DNA of 64,000 nt from Anisakis pegreffii (taxonomy: Eukaryota > Nematoda > Chromadorea > Rhabditida > Anisakidae). Positions 1 through 12,836 of this stretch are shown here, one piece after another. The translations under genes and the position numbers were made by a program. The notes below the pieces were generated by a model, which searched no databases, was not told the origin of the DNA, and worked only from the letters and a program-made list of their open reading frames with translations. The stretch covers positions 1-64,000 of the forward strand of contig JAPYMA010002772.1 in assembly GCA_035041965.1 (NCBI GenBank). The letters run 5' to 3'. Position 1 is the stretch's first letter. Each line of letters begins with the position of its first letter.

Positions 1-66
1 CAACCATTACCATTACCATTACCATTATTATTACCATTATTATTACAACCATTACCATTATTACTG
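1..66. repeat. (CATTAC)n / (ATT)n simple repeat
   Basis: The window opens with an imperfect microsatellite in which CATTAC units alternate with ATT triplets. It continues loosely as ATT/ATG triplets to about 100. Nothing coding is visible in it. Confidence 0.85.
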
Positions 67-123
67 TTATAATTATCATGATGACGATAAACATTGATAT
101 GTATTTCTCTTTGGCCAATGCAG

Positions 124-1559
124 CATTACTCAAATATGCAGGTTTGTTATGTTCAATCCATTGATTCGTTTAATACCTTCATTTGAAAATTTGTAAGCTG
201 ACTGAATAAATGTGAAATACATTAGATAAAATATGCACAATTGAATAAGTTCTTGGCTGGAATAGCTCGCTTAGGATGTGCAGCATGTCCACAGTAGGAC
301 GATTTTCAAAATTGAGAATTTGTCCCGATATCTTATTTCGATCGCTAGTACATATTGTGCATGTTTTAATATCGTTGCAGACCGAGATCGAGAATATTTC
401 CATAATGCAGCATACGATGCCAAAACAACTGGTGAGACTTTCGTGCGATTGGCTTATCTTACCTTGTGCAATACGTTGGTTTTTGTTCCTTTCTCTGTTT
501 TTCGACGTATATTATCTGCTACTATCATTGCTCGTCATCTCTAAGTCACTGGTTTTTTATTCGATTAGAATTATCGTTAGTGTTATTTTTAGGGTATGTG
601 TGGGCGATAAGCCAAAAGCAATAAAAGGCTGTCGCCCATTCCGTGTCCTCCTCTATGTTGTGAGACCGTTCGCAAATCGTATTCCAGTATCTCTGATGGG
701 CGTTCCTTTCCTTAACTTGGTATGCGGAGTCAATTGAAACAAACAACGTTTATTGTTCTCATTATAGTTTATTGCTGTCGTTGGATTGCTAACGTTGTAT
801 GAATATGAAAGTAATTTTAAGGTGGGCGATGATCCGCCATCAACTCGGCCTAAAGCTATAATGCTTGAAGGTATTGGAGTTAGCCGTCGATGTTTTTATC
901 CGTTTTCATATCCAAGACTGTCATTAATAAATATAGCGGCATTAAAACGAGAAGTGAATCTCTTGTTTGGAAATTGGAGATGTGATCTACAAGCGATTGA
1001 TGGAGGAACAAGAGTGTTATTGGCAACGAATACTGATCACACGTTAGTGTTTACTTTACTTATTCATTCCTTCATTATTGTGGTTGCAATTGATGTTAAT
1101 AATGATGACGAATTTCAGCTATAATCGAGTGTACAATTATTATTCATGTCATGCCTTGTATAAAGTTATATCTGATAAAGAGGCTATAAATCAAGCCATC
1201 AAGAGTCCTATGAGGAGGATTTCTGAATTGTTTTTACAAACAAATTTTATTGATCATATGAAACTCTTGTTTCATAAAGTCAAATATCTAAAATGGTATG
1301 CTTCATTATTGCTTTAGCTCATTGTAATATTCTTTTCATTATCATTGTTGTTTTTGCAATTGGTAATCCATTGTTACAATTCCATCAATGTTGTCATAAA
1401 TTGTTTTTTAATCATTCTACAGTGAATTCCTAACTATTCATCGTGAATAATTGTGCACGTTTTAATGTTTCAAAAGTTTATTTCAGGCCACTGGGTGTTT
1501 GTTCATGTGCAGTATTATTGGCTCATTGCGTTATTCGATATATGGTTGTTGTACGTTAG
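124..1559 (+). CDS. Unidentified protein with one predicted membrane segment, 5' end outside or unresolved
   Basis: I do not recognise this gene. Six exons join in one open phase: 124-141, 381-431, 688-719, 768-1042, 1119-1295 and 1487-1559, ending in TAG. This gives about 207 residues with the N-terminus missing. Donors are GTTTGT, GTGAGA, GTATGC, GTTAGT and GTATGC; acceptors include TTGCAG, TTCCAG and TTTCAG. The spliced product has a hydrophobic stretch around residues 28-50 (SLMGVPFLNLFIAVVGLLTL) followed by a polar, Cys-containing domain and a second short hydrophobic C-terminus, so a membrane protein is possible. No family motif was found. The last exon also has a usable GTACGT donor near 1551, so the true end could lie further downstream. 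The model rests only on splice-phase agreement; the small first and third exons are the weakest parts. Confidence 0.35.
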
Positions 1560-1692
1560 CCAATAATGATTGAAGAAACCGAGAAAAAACGATGGAGATT
1601 TCTCAAATAAATAATAAAAACCTAAAAATGACTATAAAAAACTGGATTCTTGGTATTTGCTTTCTTTTGTCGAAGAAAACAGTAACAAAGAA

Positions 1693-1955
1693 ACGAAAAA
1701 TTGGAATGTAAAATCAATCTCTTGCTCGTTGCCGATGAATTCAGTGTGCTTGGCGAGAGTACTATTGAAAACGATAGTAATTTCAACGAATATGAGTGGG
1801 ATTTCTGGAACAATCCAAGCCAGCACGTATGTCTGGTTTGTACATATAGTGAGCATTATTAGTATTATAATTATTGTATTATCGTTGTTGTTTTACCTGC
1901 ATGTATTTTTGAATTTAAGCAGTTTGTGCCGTTCTGCAATTCTTTTTCATGCTAA
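1693..1955 (+). CDS. Possible two-exon fragment, unidentified
   Basis: A stretch ending at a good GTATGT donor near 1829 reads as acidic, protein-like sequence (for example DSNFNEYEWDFWNNPSQH). It joins in phase 0 to a short exon at 1923-1955 that ends FVPFCNSFSC and stop. The upstream acceptor near 1693 needs a phase-2 partner, and the neighbouring 1487-1559 exon does not supply one. It is therefore either the end of a different gene or a fragment of the gene before it with a missing exon. No family was recognised. Confidence 0.22.
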
Positions 1956-4900
1956 TATTTAATTGCATACAATCAACTATTTTTCTCATTCATCACGTTC
2001 TGCTCTCCGATTTATGATGTCTTCATAATCCTTAAATATCATCTTCCATGTATCATTTATCTGTTTTAACTTCAATCCTAATTAACTCTCATTGACTATC
2101 TCATTTGTCTCTATCAAGAAATAACTCATGGTTTTATTTAGCCTAGCTGAGTGCCTATGGTCGTTTATCAACCAGTCGAGCAATTTTTTTTTTGGTTTAT
2201 TCATTTTTGGAACATTCATATTGTCGTTTTTATAATTTTCACTGTTGTTATTCTTACTATAATAATGACCATACATATATGCTCATGTTCGCGTGCGATT
2301 TTAGCCTCTGAACACCTCATTCATGTTACTTCTCATGATTGTTAATATCAATGTTATACCTGACTGTGAACAAGTTGAATTGACAAAACAATACTTCAGC
2401 TGACTATCATTTTTAAGGGTCTATAAATTAATGTCTAAGTAACGAAGCAATAATGACAAACAAATTATGACTCATTTTACTGATTATTTACCTTATAATA
2501 TCGTGTAACACTGATGTTCTTATTCTCAGCGTTTTAAAAATAACTATCATTCAATTGCTGTGTTCTGTACTGTATTTGATATTGGATGAATGTTTTATTT
2601 TATGATTTTGCTGTTTTGTATTTGTATGAGTATATGATGTATATATTTTGAATTTTTTAAAATATATTTACGCGCTATTTGCAAATGTATCGTCCAAACT
2701 TACTTGTAGTCTGTCAATCTTCTATTCTTTTATTGTCCTGTTAGTATTTTCCTTTTACCCTTTCATGCGTTTTCAACATCATATTGGTTCGTTTGAGTTA
2801 GAAGGAGCTAGATGCTATGAAAAATGCCGTAGTCTAGTTATTTGCTTTAATATCGCTCTCATCTTACCTTGTTCTGTATATTGTTTTTTGAATTTTCATT
2901 ACTCTTAATGAGACTTTCCTTCTCTTCAAACTGATTTATGAATTTATCATCAAGAAAAATGGATGTCTAAAAGTAAACCATAAAAAAGAAAGCTAGTTAC
3001 CAGCTGGCCAAATACGTTCAAGTTTCTTATGAAATTCTCAGCTTCAATTATCGTTGATATTTGAGGTGTACACTTCAAAAAAAAATTCCATGTTTCTATT
3101 GTTATGAAGAAATTTCCTCTTTTCTTTTTTCAAACTTCATGTTAACATTCCATCGGTTTTTATTGGTTTGATTTTTAAAGTTTACATATTGCTTATAAAA
3201 CCTCCTTAAACAAATATGTGAATATTTTGTGTTGAAAATTTGTTTAAATTTCGAAAAAGTAGTCTTTTAAGAATATGATATTATAGAAATCAAAATATCC
3301 GACAGTTCTTTGTCTTCTGATCTGATCGAATCAATAATCTCCACGCAAGTTGTCTGTAATATCTCGCCTTTTTGATCTGTCTATCCATCTGTTTATTTTT
3401 GAGTTTTGGTGCAGTGCACCGTTGATTAGGATTTGTGTTGGGAAGAGTCATTGTTTTGCTAATAGCAGCAATAATGAAGTATTTCATTTCAATTTTATTG
3501 TTTCAATTATAATATTATCATGAAGATTGATTATTATTATTATCACTATGATTAAGATTATTGTTATTGTTGTCGTTCCTAGTATTGTCATATCAATGCA
3601 TCTTTTATTCGCGATTGCCTTTGGGTGACTCACTCTGATGGCCCATACAGTCTTCATTTCGTTTTCTTTTTTTTACTCTAGACGAGTCAATGACGAGCTT
3701 CTTGTACATTCTAAAAATTTCTTTCTTCTTTTTTCTCACATCCTCTGTCTGTCTCCTAGATTTAAAAAAAATCGATTTATGAGTTCAAATTTTCTTATCT
3801 CTTTCTTCATTGTCCCTCGTTTCTTCGTTTTGATTTTTGTTTGTTGTTCCCTTAATAATTTCATGAATCCTCCTTATTATCGATATCATCGTCATGGTAG
3901 TGATGGTATATTTTTTTGGTTACTAAGCTCAGAATTTACCGGGGTACACAGTCTGAAATTAGCTCTCTCCGAAGGTAACGGGTTGAGTTTAACAAGTATG
4001 ATGCTCACGAGTTTCATGGCTTAATTCACTTGAGCTTGACTTCAAAGCAAACTGAAGTTCTATTCGCTTCCGTATGCGGTTTTTGACTGTTTACTTTCAC
4101 CAGTTAAGACGACGTTTTCGAGGTTGCTATTTGATTGTTTCATGCGAAAGCATTTGTTAATGGTTTCTATTAAGTGTCATTTAAAAAACCTCATTAAAAT
4201 TTGCTCATATTAAGCTACTTTATTGACTAGCTTTCTAGAATTTCAACTCTTCCTGAATAAACCCGCAGATCCCTTGTCAGGGAATTGCATGTGACCATCA
4301 GTTGCGATAGGAATGAGACTAGCACCATTCAAAAAAGCGTCGAAAGTTATGCATAGAAGTTTTCAAAACTTTTTACAGTGAGCTGCACGAAGTCGGAGTT
4401 CACATCTTGTTTGGTCTGCAGAGTTGAACACAATCTGGAAATGAAACAAAAAAAAAAGTTTGACCTGGTCTGTATCGTCGCATAGGAATCCTTGATGACT
4501 TTTTCGAACAGTGTTAATCTGATCGTAACAATTTCCCTGGCGAAATGTGAACAATGATTCACATCAAATGCTTATCACCTATTTTTTTTTACATTCTGAA
4601 ACAATCCCGAATCGTTATGCTGTTGTTTCTGGGTTATATATCAGAGTTCCTTCGCTCTTTGTATATGTATTAATGATTCGATTCTTGTATATTACCATAA
4701 TTTTTGTCACTGATTATCAGCATATTGACTGTTTATATTTTAAATTAGCATTCGTATGATTTCGCGGTCATACGCTTGTTAAACAGCATCTTGTACGTTG
4801 AATTTTTTTGTCTTCTGTCCGTTTCATTCTTTGTAAATTAGCAGCTTGTTCATTTGATCATTCAGTTTCCTTGTTAAGAAATGCTCGTTTCCTCGCAAGC

Positions 4901-5310
4901 GATATTGCTGTATTTAACTCCGCTGCTGCTGTTTCAAACATGTTCCATTTCGGTGATAAAAGGTCTGACCAACAGTTTGTTGTGATTACAAGCATTACGC
5001 AATAGTTACTGCTTAGTACGTGATGCGATCGGTATTGTATCATTCTGTGCGTTCTTGTGTTCCTTTCATCTGGGGAGTAATCAGAACAGTGACAGCTTGA
5101 GCATAAAGGAGAAAGACGGACAGATAAGAACAAATGCGTTGTTAAGGCGGGAGAAAAAAACGATGAAATAAACCACAAAAAAAAGAATTTTTAGTCGAAA
5201 ACCATTGGCAACGAGCATGAAAGAAAATGTTGAAGTGGACTTACTTGATCACTTGATTTCGGCGTTACATTTGTCTTATATTTGACTACCGTTCTTTGCT
5301 TGTGCATAAA
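1956..5310. other. Intergenic stretch, no gene supported
   Basis: About 3.3 kb of AT-rich sequence. Open frames up to 128 codons occur (for example 3638-4024), but they are T/F/S-rich, have no convincing splice partners and match no family. Short ATT/GTT triplet runs lie near 3520-3580. I see nothing else. Confidence 0.5.
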
Positions 5311-8300
5311 ATGTCCAGGAAACGAAATTCTGTTCCTCGTGATACGGCCAAAGACATCATCCTCGGACTAGCGTACGAATTTTCCATTTCATTTTGACGA
5401 TCAATTTCAATATTACGTTTCATAATCAGTGATAGTAATTTCAGGGCTTTTAAATGTGAATTCATTGAATGCTATTCATTATGAACATACATTTTGCATT
5501 CATCATTAGATTTAAAGACGTGTAAAATTACTTGCTGAAAATACTTGTTGCGATTGAGCGAGAATTTCAGGCCATCTGGAGCAGGTCCACGCGAACCAAG
5601 AGAAGGTATTGTACCGCAAACGAATGAACAACCCAAGCAAAAGGTAACAATTCATCAAAACTCAAAATTTGAAAACAAAAACCATATAATGTTCAGTAGC
5701 TTACTGGAGGAAAGTATTGCAATTCTTCAATTGATCAGTCATAATCCTCACTTCATGATTGTACAGCGAATCGTTCAGTCGCATATATTCGTTGATTAAA
5801 CATGAGGAAAAGGCGAATTCCCTCACTAAACTTCTGACACATTAATTCGCATTGACAAATAAATTTTTTAGACGAAGTCAACGCCAACCTCATCAACAAT
5901 ATCTACGACGATTGATCATGCAACAATTGAAAATTTACAAAATCTCTTTACACGTTTTCAGCGACAATACAAAGAGCACGTCAATTCAGTTGAAGTTGAT
6001 TGGCTTGAAATTATTATTGCCACTGAAGTTTATTTTCGCACTTATTTTGATTTTCTGATCCCTCATAAACTCTTGCTCGAACCATGCTGAGGTCTACTTG
6101 GTGGGAGTGAAGTGCAACACTCTTGAAATCAGTCAGCGAAAGAGACATGCAGTTGAAGCTAGTGTTCGTCGGGGAGCAGTTTTTCGGACGGAGCGGGACC
6201 TCACGAGAAGAAAACTGGACGGGAGGGGGGGGTCCTCGCCAAAAAAGTAGGGGAGCAAATTGCACACGGGGGGGAAGAGCGCTCACCAAGGACCCTGTTC
6301 CTCGACGAACACTAGTTGAAACTAATTAACAGCAACAGAGAGCTGAATAGCCATGCATCATTTATTTATGTTGTATCTCAACAAGTGCTCAGTCGAGCCT
6401 AGCTTCATGTGTGGTCGTTGAATTTGCTTCGCATATTCAACAATCTGATAAGTGTCAATGGTCTGAAAAGCGACTTTATCTCATATTGATGTTTGTTTGA
6501 TGATGAAGAGATGATGTTCGATGAAAGATATTGCAGTTGGTTCATAAAAAGCTAGAAGCGAATCAACTTGATTTGAAGCAAAAACTTGGTACGTTCGACA
6601 ATAACGCAATGTTAGTTGTAAGTGAATGTGAATGCAAGTTTCCGCCCTCAAAACGTTTACCATCGCATCTAATCAAAATTAACATGCTATTTTCGTTTTG
6701 AATCTCAATAAAAGGAGATTCAAAAAGTTCAAATTTCAAAATTCAAATTCAAAAAATTCAGAATCTATAACGTGAAATTTCAGTTCAACTCATATCGACA
6801 GTCTCAAAACACAGCTATCCGATCTCAACAACAAGGTATCAGTCTATCTGTCTATTTACATACATCTCTATTTCTACCCATTCCATTTATGTATGGATGT
6901 TATACTGAGAAGACTAACAAATAAGAAATAACTAAGAAACTTTGAAACTTTTTCGAACAGATTGCAAAAGAATAATTTAAGATGTACCGTGATTTTAGTT
7001 GCTCAACTTAACGCAACAATTCAATGCAATAAAAACCACAGTTGGTCATCAGACAACGGACTTGCAAAAAACTCGAGAGGATATAATGGATCGTGTTGAT
7101 ATTCCTGTCAGTGATTTTCATAGAAATCCCATTCTCTTATATGTAATATCTTCTTATAACTCGTTTTACTTTTTTTTGATTTCAGACAATGAAGGTAATT
7201 AATCAACGAAATGAATCGCGCTTTAATGATATGAATGCAAGCATTTCACGTCTCAAGGAAGCGATAGATGCGGAAACAAATAAAACACAGAAACAAAATG
7301 AAAAGTATTGTTTATTTCCTGGTTGTCTTTCTTACCTATTCTCATTTGTATCAATACAGTTGTGGATGCTTTTTTTTTTGAGAGAGAGAGAGAGCTTATC
7401 TTCAAATGTGCAGTTGAATTCTAGCATGGAAAAACGAAACAAAAAATTGAAGCTAATACCAAGACTGCATCACAAATTGTCGATTCCTCATTGACAGAAA
7501 TATGAAAATGTTGTTCAGTCTAATGCAGCTACAAGATCGCTTGAAGAATATAGAAAAACAGCGCGGAGACTTTCAACAAGAACGCCAACGGCTAGCAGAA
7601 CAAGTGATGAAACTTAACGAAAAAATTGATCAGTGTATCACAGATACGAATAAAATGGAGCGTCGTTTTGATGAGGTACTTTTGAGAATATGAAAATCGT
7701 TTTGATCGTTTCCAATTTCATTCATCCACTCTTGACAATTATGTTTGTTTGTTTTTTTTATACTGTAGGCTTTGAAAATGGAAGTTAAATCGCGAAACGA
7801 ATTTGAGAAGCATTTTAAACAGAAATGCGATGAAGACATTGGATCATGCCAAAAAAATGTGGAGGCTATTAAAATTGCTCATGCGGTTGGTGTTACTCCA
7901 TTCTTTTCATTTAACCGTGCTCAATTTTGGACATCATTTTCTGGAAAAATTGATGATAGTTGCGTTGTTGGAATTTAAAAAATGGATTTCTTTCGAAGAT
8001 ACAGCAGTACGGGCCACGATTATAAACATATTAGTTATTTTTATCATTAGGCTGACAAAACGAAGTACAAGGAACGGCTAACTAAAATCAACGAGGCACT
8101 GGCAAATTTGGAGAAACATTTGGAAACTGATAATAAGAAGATCGATCAAATAATTACCACCGATATTCAGTCGAGGTGAGCCAATTGGTGACGTCTGATT
8201 AAATCATTTTAAAATATGATTTCATCAACAAAAAATTCATGCATTTCCATATGATGCCCCAAATGAAAGCACCTGCGCGCGACGTTAACTGATAGGTAAT

Positions 8301-9943
8301 CACGGAATTGCTGTTGATTCAGACGAACCCATGAAAAGGGTTTATTAGCCAAAGTGATCGAGATGGAGGAACGAATTGCTAAATATATGGACGATCTGAA
8401 GAAAATGGCCGATAGTATGGCTCAAGGACAACGAAACGTGAAAACACCTGCATTGAATGTTGCTAATGTAACTATTTCATATCGTAAATTTGTGTTCCAA
8501 CTGAAATTTCCATTCCGCATATAAAACATAAATTTGCAGCTGCGACGTGAGATGGAGTCAATTGCTACGGATAAGAGTAAACTAAGCATGGAAGGTTTGC
8601 TGAAGTTGGAGGAGAGATTAAGTAACATCCAACGAAGTATTCATTTTTTCGCATAATATCACCTGAATAACTTCTATTTGAATGGAATAGTTGGAACTCA
8701 TTGGATTGTCTTCCAATAATTCGTAATTTGATGACGAATCATTCATTCGTTGGCTGAATCCATGCGATTGATGTATTTGTTGACTGAATCAAAAAAAAAG
8801 CAATACTTTCAATGCATATTATTATGATAGGAAAATTTTAAGAATTCAGTCATGAACACGATGAACTTTTGAAGAAACTGCACCATTCGAATGAAGCAGA
8901 TGTTTTGGATAAATTTAAAATGCAAATTGAACAGTTGAACGAGTTGAAAAAGAGTGTCGAAGACGCTAACGAACGTCTACGTATGCGAGTCGAACAACAA
9001 ATACCAAATGATGTAAGCCATTCAAACAACGTTCCCTCACTGTCACTTGAACTGAACCAAGAAATGAACTGTCAAACTTTTCAGTGTATAGCACTAAAAT
9101 TTGGTCGTCTCGTACTTGAAAAATGCATGTATTGCGTGCTTGCAACATCCAAATGACATTTGGCATGTTAATGTTTGAGATGTGAAACCTAAAAATCAGT
9201 CATTTTGTGCCCTCTCGAAAGTATTTTCGTTCTCTTTCTAAATTCATCACATATGTATGTATTGTCAAATTTGATTGATTTCCGTTGTTTTCGATGAGCA
9301 GCTGAGCGAACTGTCGGCTAAAACGGATCGCGTAACGCATCAACTGGAGACGAGAATCAACACTGAGCACGAACAAAGTTATCTGTTGACTGAATTACTA
9401 AATCTAATAGACGCATAGCAAGCTTTGATAAAATATTTGGCTACAAAGAGGCGCTTCCGTTGTTTTTTTTCAAATGGAATTTTCATTATTTTTAGGCTTA
9501 CTGATGTAAAACAACTGCAGAACCGCTTGAACAAAGTTGGAAATCCAGGAGATGATTCGAAGCTTGCAGAGGTAATTTTTTCATGTTTATTGCATAATTT
9601 CATATCATCGATTACATCAAATTTATGCTGTTTAACTGTTATGAATTCAAAATTCTCTTTTGTTTTGCAAAGACTTTTAACGAGGATCTCAACGGGTGTA
9701 AGATAGCAATCAAGAAACTCGCCGAGTCAATAACAACTGTCAAAAATGTATTGGATTTGAAGATCAATGATGAAATTGAGCAGGTAACTTGTTGTTTCTT
9801 CATCGAAATGGTTCCTTCTTTGAATTTCTTTTGGAATAAAACATTTTATTTTGGAAAACAACAAAACTCACATTTCTTGACTTCAGCGGAAACGTGCTGT
9901 CAACAAACTGTCGTTATCGACAGTTCCTGTGGCCAATGAATAA
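5311..9943 (+). CDS. Long coiled-coil protein, 17 exons
   Basis: Family not recognised. Exons are 5311-5372, 5571-5643, 5872-6027, 6537-6610, 6784-6835, 6999-7106, 7186-7304, 7519-7675, 7769-7885, 8051-8175, 8323-8467, 8540-8636, 8843-9012, 9302-9384, 9496-9571, 9673-9783 and 9887-9943. They sum to 1782 nt (593 residues) with all phases agreeing. The start ATG at 5311 opens a basic, Ser/Pro/Thr-rich N-terminus of about 70 residues. Almost all the rest is heptad-like, Lys/Glu/Leu/Gln-rich coiled coil, for example MQLQDRLKNIEKQR in exon 8 and EMEERIAKYMDDLKKM in exon 11. No membrane segment, signal peptide or catalytic motif is seen. A structural or scaffold role is the only reasonable inference. 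The segmented coiled-coil layout loosely recalls FAM81-type proteins, but I cannot establish that. The intron 6028-6536 carries a GC-rich MITE. The 7519 acceptor is the least certain splice site. Confidence 0.72.
6160..6314. mobile_element. GC-rich hAT-like MITE, copy 1 (intronic)
   Basis: A 155-bp GC-rich island in AT-rich DNA. Its ends are inverted: TAGTGTTCGTCGGGGA on the left and the complement TAGTGTTCGTCGAGGA on the right. The flanks are GTTGAAGC (6152-6159) and GTTGAAAC (6315-6322), an 8-bp target duplication with one mismatch. TIRs starting TAGTG with 8-bp duplications fit the hAT superfamily. It is too short to encode a transposase. It lies in intron 3 of the coiled-coil gene. Confidence 0.75.
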
Positions 9944-10065
9944 GCAGTGAATGGAAGAATGCGGTACGACTAATCAGTTACCTGGCTGTTCATTTAAGAA
10001 GTGTTTCTCAGTCGACAAGAATGATCTTTGCTTGATTCTATCATTGGAGTTGAACGGTGATCTCA

Positions 10066-10071
10066 AATAAA
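10066..10071 (+). promoter_or_regulatory. Polyadenylation signal AATAAA of the coiled-coil gene
   Basis: AATAAA lies 122 bases after the stop codon at 9943, a plausible 3' UTR length. No closer canonical hexamer is seen. Confidence 0.45.
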
Positions 10072-10942
10072 TTTCTCACTGACGAATATGTCTGGAATTT
10101 TGTTGATTAGCGCGATTGAGAACATCATTGGTGTTCAGATAACAATTTCAAAATATTCAAATTTTCCTCCATATAATCAAATTGAATGTGAACCATATAA
10201 TTATGATAATGATGAGAGAAATTTTCTTCATGAACGAACGCATTTTACTTGCAATCGACGTAACGTTCGTTGTGGCTGGTAAAAGTTGGTAAACTGAAAC
10301 GTACTATGTGGACATTTAAAAATGGAATCGTTGTTTGTCTTAAGAAAAGAAAAAAGATGCAAAAAGATCGTAATCGAGAAAAAATTTCTTCATATTGTGA
10401 GTAATTAAAAATTAATGCTGTTATGGATCAACCACTTGGAAAATGAAAAGTCAGTATGCTTTTTTTTAATGGATGAGAAGGAAATATTATCCTCTATCAA
10501 AAGGTCGTATCGTTAGTGAGAGCGAAAATACTGAGAGTCTTAGGAGATGAAAAAAGTTTAAAAATTGATATCGAGTGTGTATGCATAACTTCATTGAAAG
10601 TTGATCGGTTGAGCAATAGCTTATTGATTCATATTTGTAGCACTCGTTATGTCAACTGGTACCGCTCGTTGCAAATTCGAGTCACTTCTTGCATTATCCA
10701 CCCATAAGCAAAATGCATATAAATTACCGATTACTGAGCTGTTCTCCTCAGTGAACCTATCACAGTTATTTGTTCTTCCCTCATTGACCAAAACTAGCGC
10801 ACATCACTGACTGATTATGTGGTCATTTGTTGATTTCGGTTGCACGGTAAGCTTTACTGTTCTTAGTGTGATCATCGTTGCACTTTTTGGTACTACCATA
10901 AATTGATCATTTTGTTTCAAACATTCACTGTTTTATCAAAAC
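10072..10942. other. Intergenic spacer, no gene supported
   Basis: About 870 bases between the coiled-coil gene and the cysteine-rich gene. Short open frames (10088-10282, 10516-10707) lack splice partners or recognisable content. The part near 10700-10940 is likely to hold the promoter of the next gene, but I see no defined element. Confidence 0.45.
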
Positions 10943-12529
10943 ATGAGTTGGATCAACACAATCAAATTTATATTGTCTTCTGTTCAGCATTCCCTACGGC
11001 TACTGGTAGTGTTTTTAACGATGCAAAGCTGTATATTATCGTTTGACGGTTGCATGAATGTTGAATGTGCTGCGAATGAGTGGTGTGATCCAAGTATGGG
11101 TGGTGTTTGTCGAGAACGGTTATCCACGACAGTATTTGACATTGGGGTGCTGAAGGAAGATGTTTGTAAGAAGGTGACTTGTGCGGATGGTATGGAATGT
11201 GATATTGTTTCTGGTGACTGCGTCAAACTGAACGCATTGTATAAGTGCTACAACGTCAGTTGTCCCTCTGGTAAGGGTTGTGACTGGAATACGGGACGTT
11301 GTGTTTTATTTCGAAAACCGTTCGGTCGAACTCCTCGTTCCAATCAAGTAACGCCGTTGTCAACATTAAATGATCACTCCGATGAAATTACTAATTTGAC
11401 GTTCGTTGTCACTGCTGCTAGGAATGAGCAAATTCGGTGCACTAGTAATTTTATTTGTCCTAGTGAAATGGAATGTGATCAACGCATCGGGATTTGCAGG
11501 TTGAGTAGCTCTATATCTCATTATTTCTTCGCATTTTAGACATTGAGATCCGTTTAGACATTTATTTACTTACAACACGTAGCTATTGACCTTATATGAT
11601 TTTGTGAAAACATAGTAAATAAAAATTTTGTTGTCTTTCATTAGATTAAAGCATAAATTTTTTAACTGAATTCATTTTTCCACTTGAAGAACTAAATTTC
11701 AAATATACTTTTGCAGAAAAATGAATCGCTCCGAATCATCCATAGTAAATGCAGTATCAGCAGGGAACCTATGCTCATTTGTGCAGTGTCCAAATGGTTT
11801 TGAATGTAATTCCTCAACTGGTAAGCATTCTCAACTTGATGGATTAGCTAACAGTTTGCGTGCTCGCATTACTCTTTATGAATGCATAAAACTATCTGTT
11901 TAATGGCGTTCATATCTCAGGATCATGTCATCGTTCACGTCAGTTCAAACGACTTTTGCCGCGACCATCTGTATGTCCACCAGGCAGTCATTATGTGGAT
12001 TGTGGCTCAGCGTGTCCAGCAACGTGCTCAAATTTACGGCGTCAGTGCTCAGCCGCATGTGTTAGCACGTGTGAATGTGACGAAAGTTTAATTCAATTAA
12101 GTTTGACAAATCTCACTTGTATACCACATGGGCAGTGTGGAATTGGTAATCGGAACAGTAGGTTTTTGTTTTTAAATTGAACATTACTGAACAGATGAAT
12201 GCGCGTGCAACATTAATCATCGGCCAGCAAATAGATAGTAGAAATTTAGCGGTTTCCATGTTTACTCTATTTGAATATTTTCGGTCATCAACTGCTTTGA
12301 TAATACTTGAATTAGTATTCAAATTTTCACTTTCATACACAAGATGTATGGTTTTGATTTGATTGCAGTGTGCAGAAATTTGAAATGCCCTGAAGGTATG
12401 ATCTGCATGGATGGTTACTGCAACCCGGTGAATTGTGAAAAATTGCTGAAACCAGGTCTACCGAAAGGCTGTGAATATGAGCTGAGCCGTGATAAACGAA
12501 ACTGCTTAGTATTCGATATCATTTGTTGA
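10943..12529 (+). CDS. Secreted cysteine-rich protein with repeated Cys motifs and a TIL domain
   Basis: Four exons (10943-11499, 11717-11820, 11921-12145, 12369-12529) make 348 residues with matching phases. The N-terminus has a hydrophobic core (LRLLVVFLTMQSCILS) that fits a signal peptide, although it starts about 18 residues in; the inner Met at residue 28 is an alternative start. Six copies of a short Cys module of the form C-x3-4-C-x4-C-x5-8-C follow, for example CKKVTCADGMECD and CSFVQCPNGFEC. Exon 3 encodes ten cysteines in trypsin-inhibitor-like (TIL) spacing, starting CPPGSHYVDCGSACPATC. TIL domains are protease inhibitors or adhesive modules in secreted nematode proteins. An extracellular inhibitor or matrix role is inferred. 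A small unspliced exon inside 12146-12368 is possible but not needed for phase. Confidence 0.78.
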
Positions 12530-12685
12530 ACTATTTTGTGTTGCATGCTACGCCAGCAACTACAAAACAACTAATGGGAATATGTCAAATCGTCCTTGCA
12601 ATCGTCATTATAATTGATCAATTTGGACGACTAATCTGAGCGAATATGTCATAATGAAACGCGTAAATTATTAATAATAATCTTT

Positions 12686-12691
12686 AATAAA
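12686..12691 (+). promoter_or_regulatory. Polyadenylation signal AATAAA of the TIL-domain gene
   Basis: AATAAA sits 157 bases after the stop at 12529, followed by a T-rich tract. Confidence 0.45.
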
Positions 12692-12836
12692 TGTATTATA
12701 ATATGTTTATACTAATGGTTATAATGCTTCTCCCTTTCTCACAATTAATAAAGTAACCTGTGACATTTTATTGACCACATGATACCGTACAATGGTTTAT
12801 TGGAGTAATATCAAATGTTTTACTGAATTAATTCAA

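Noticed and set aside
276..737. 153-codon + strand open frame
   Set aside because: It reads through what look like donor and acceptor sites of the gene at 124-1559. The alternative frame through 381-431 gives consistent splicing.
3638..4024. 128-codon + frame
   Set aside because: T-rich DNA yielding a Phe/Ser/Leu-rich product with no motif or splice partner.
6028..6536. GC-rich island considered as a CpG-type promoter or rRNA fragment
   Set aside because: Inverted ends, 8-bp flanking duplications and three related copies elsewhere identify it as a MITE.
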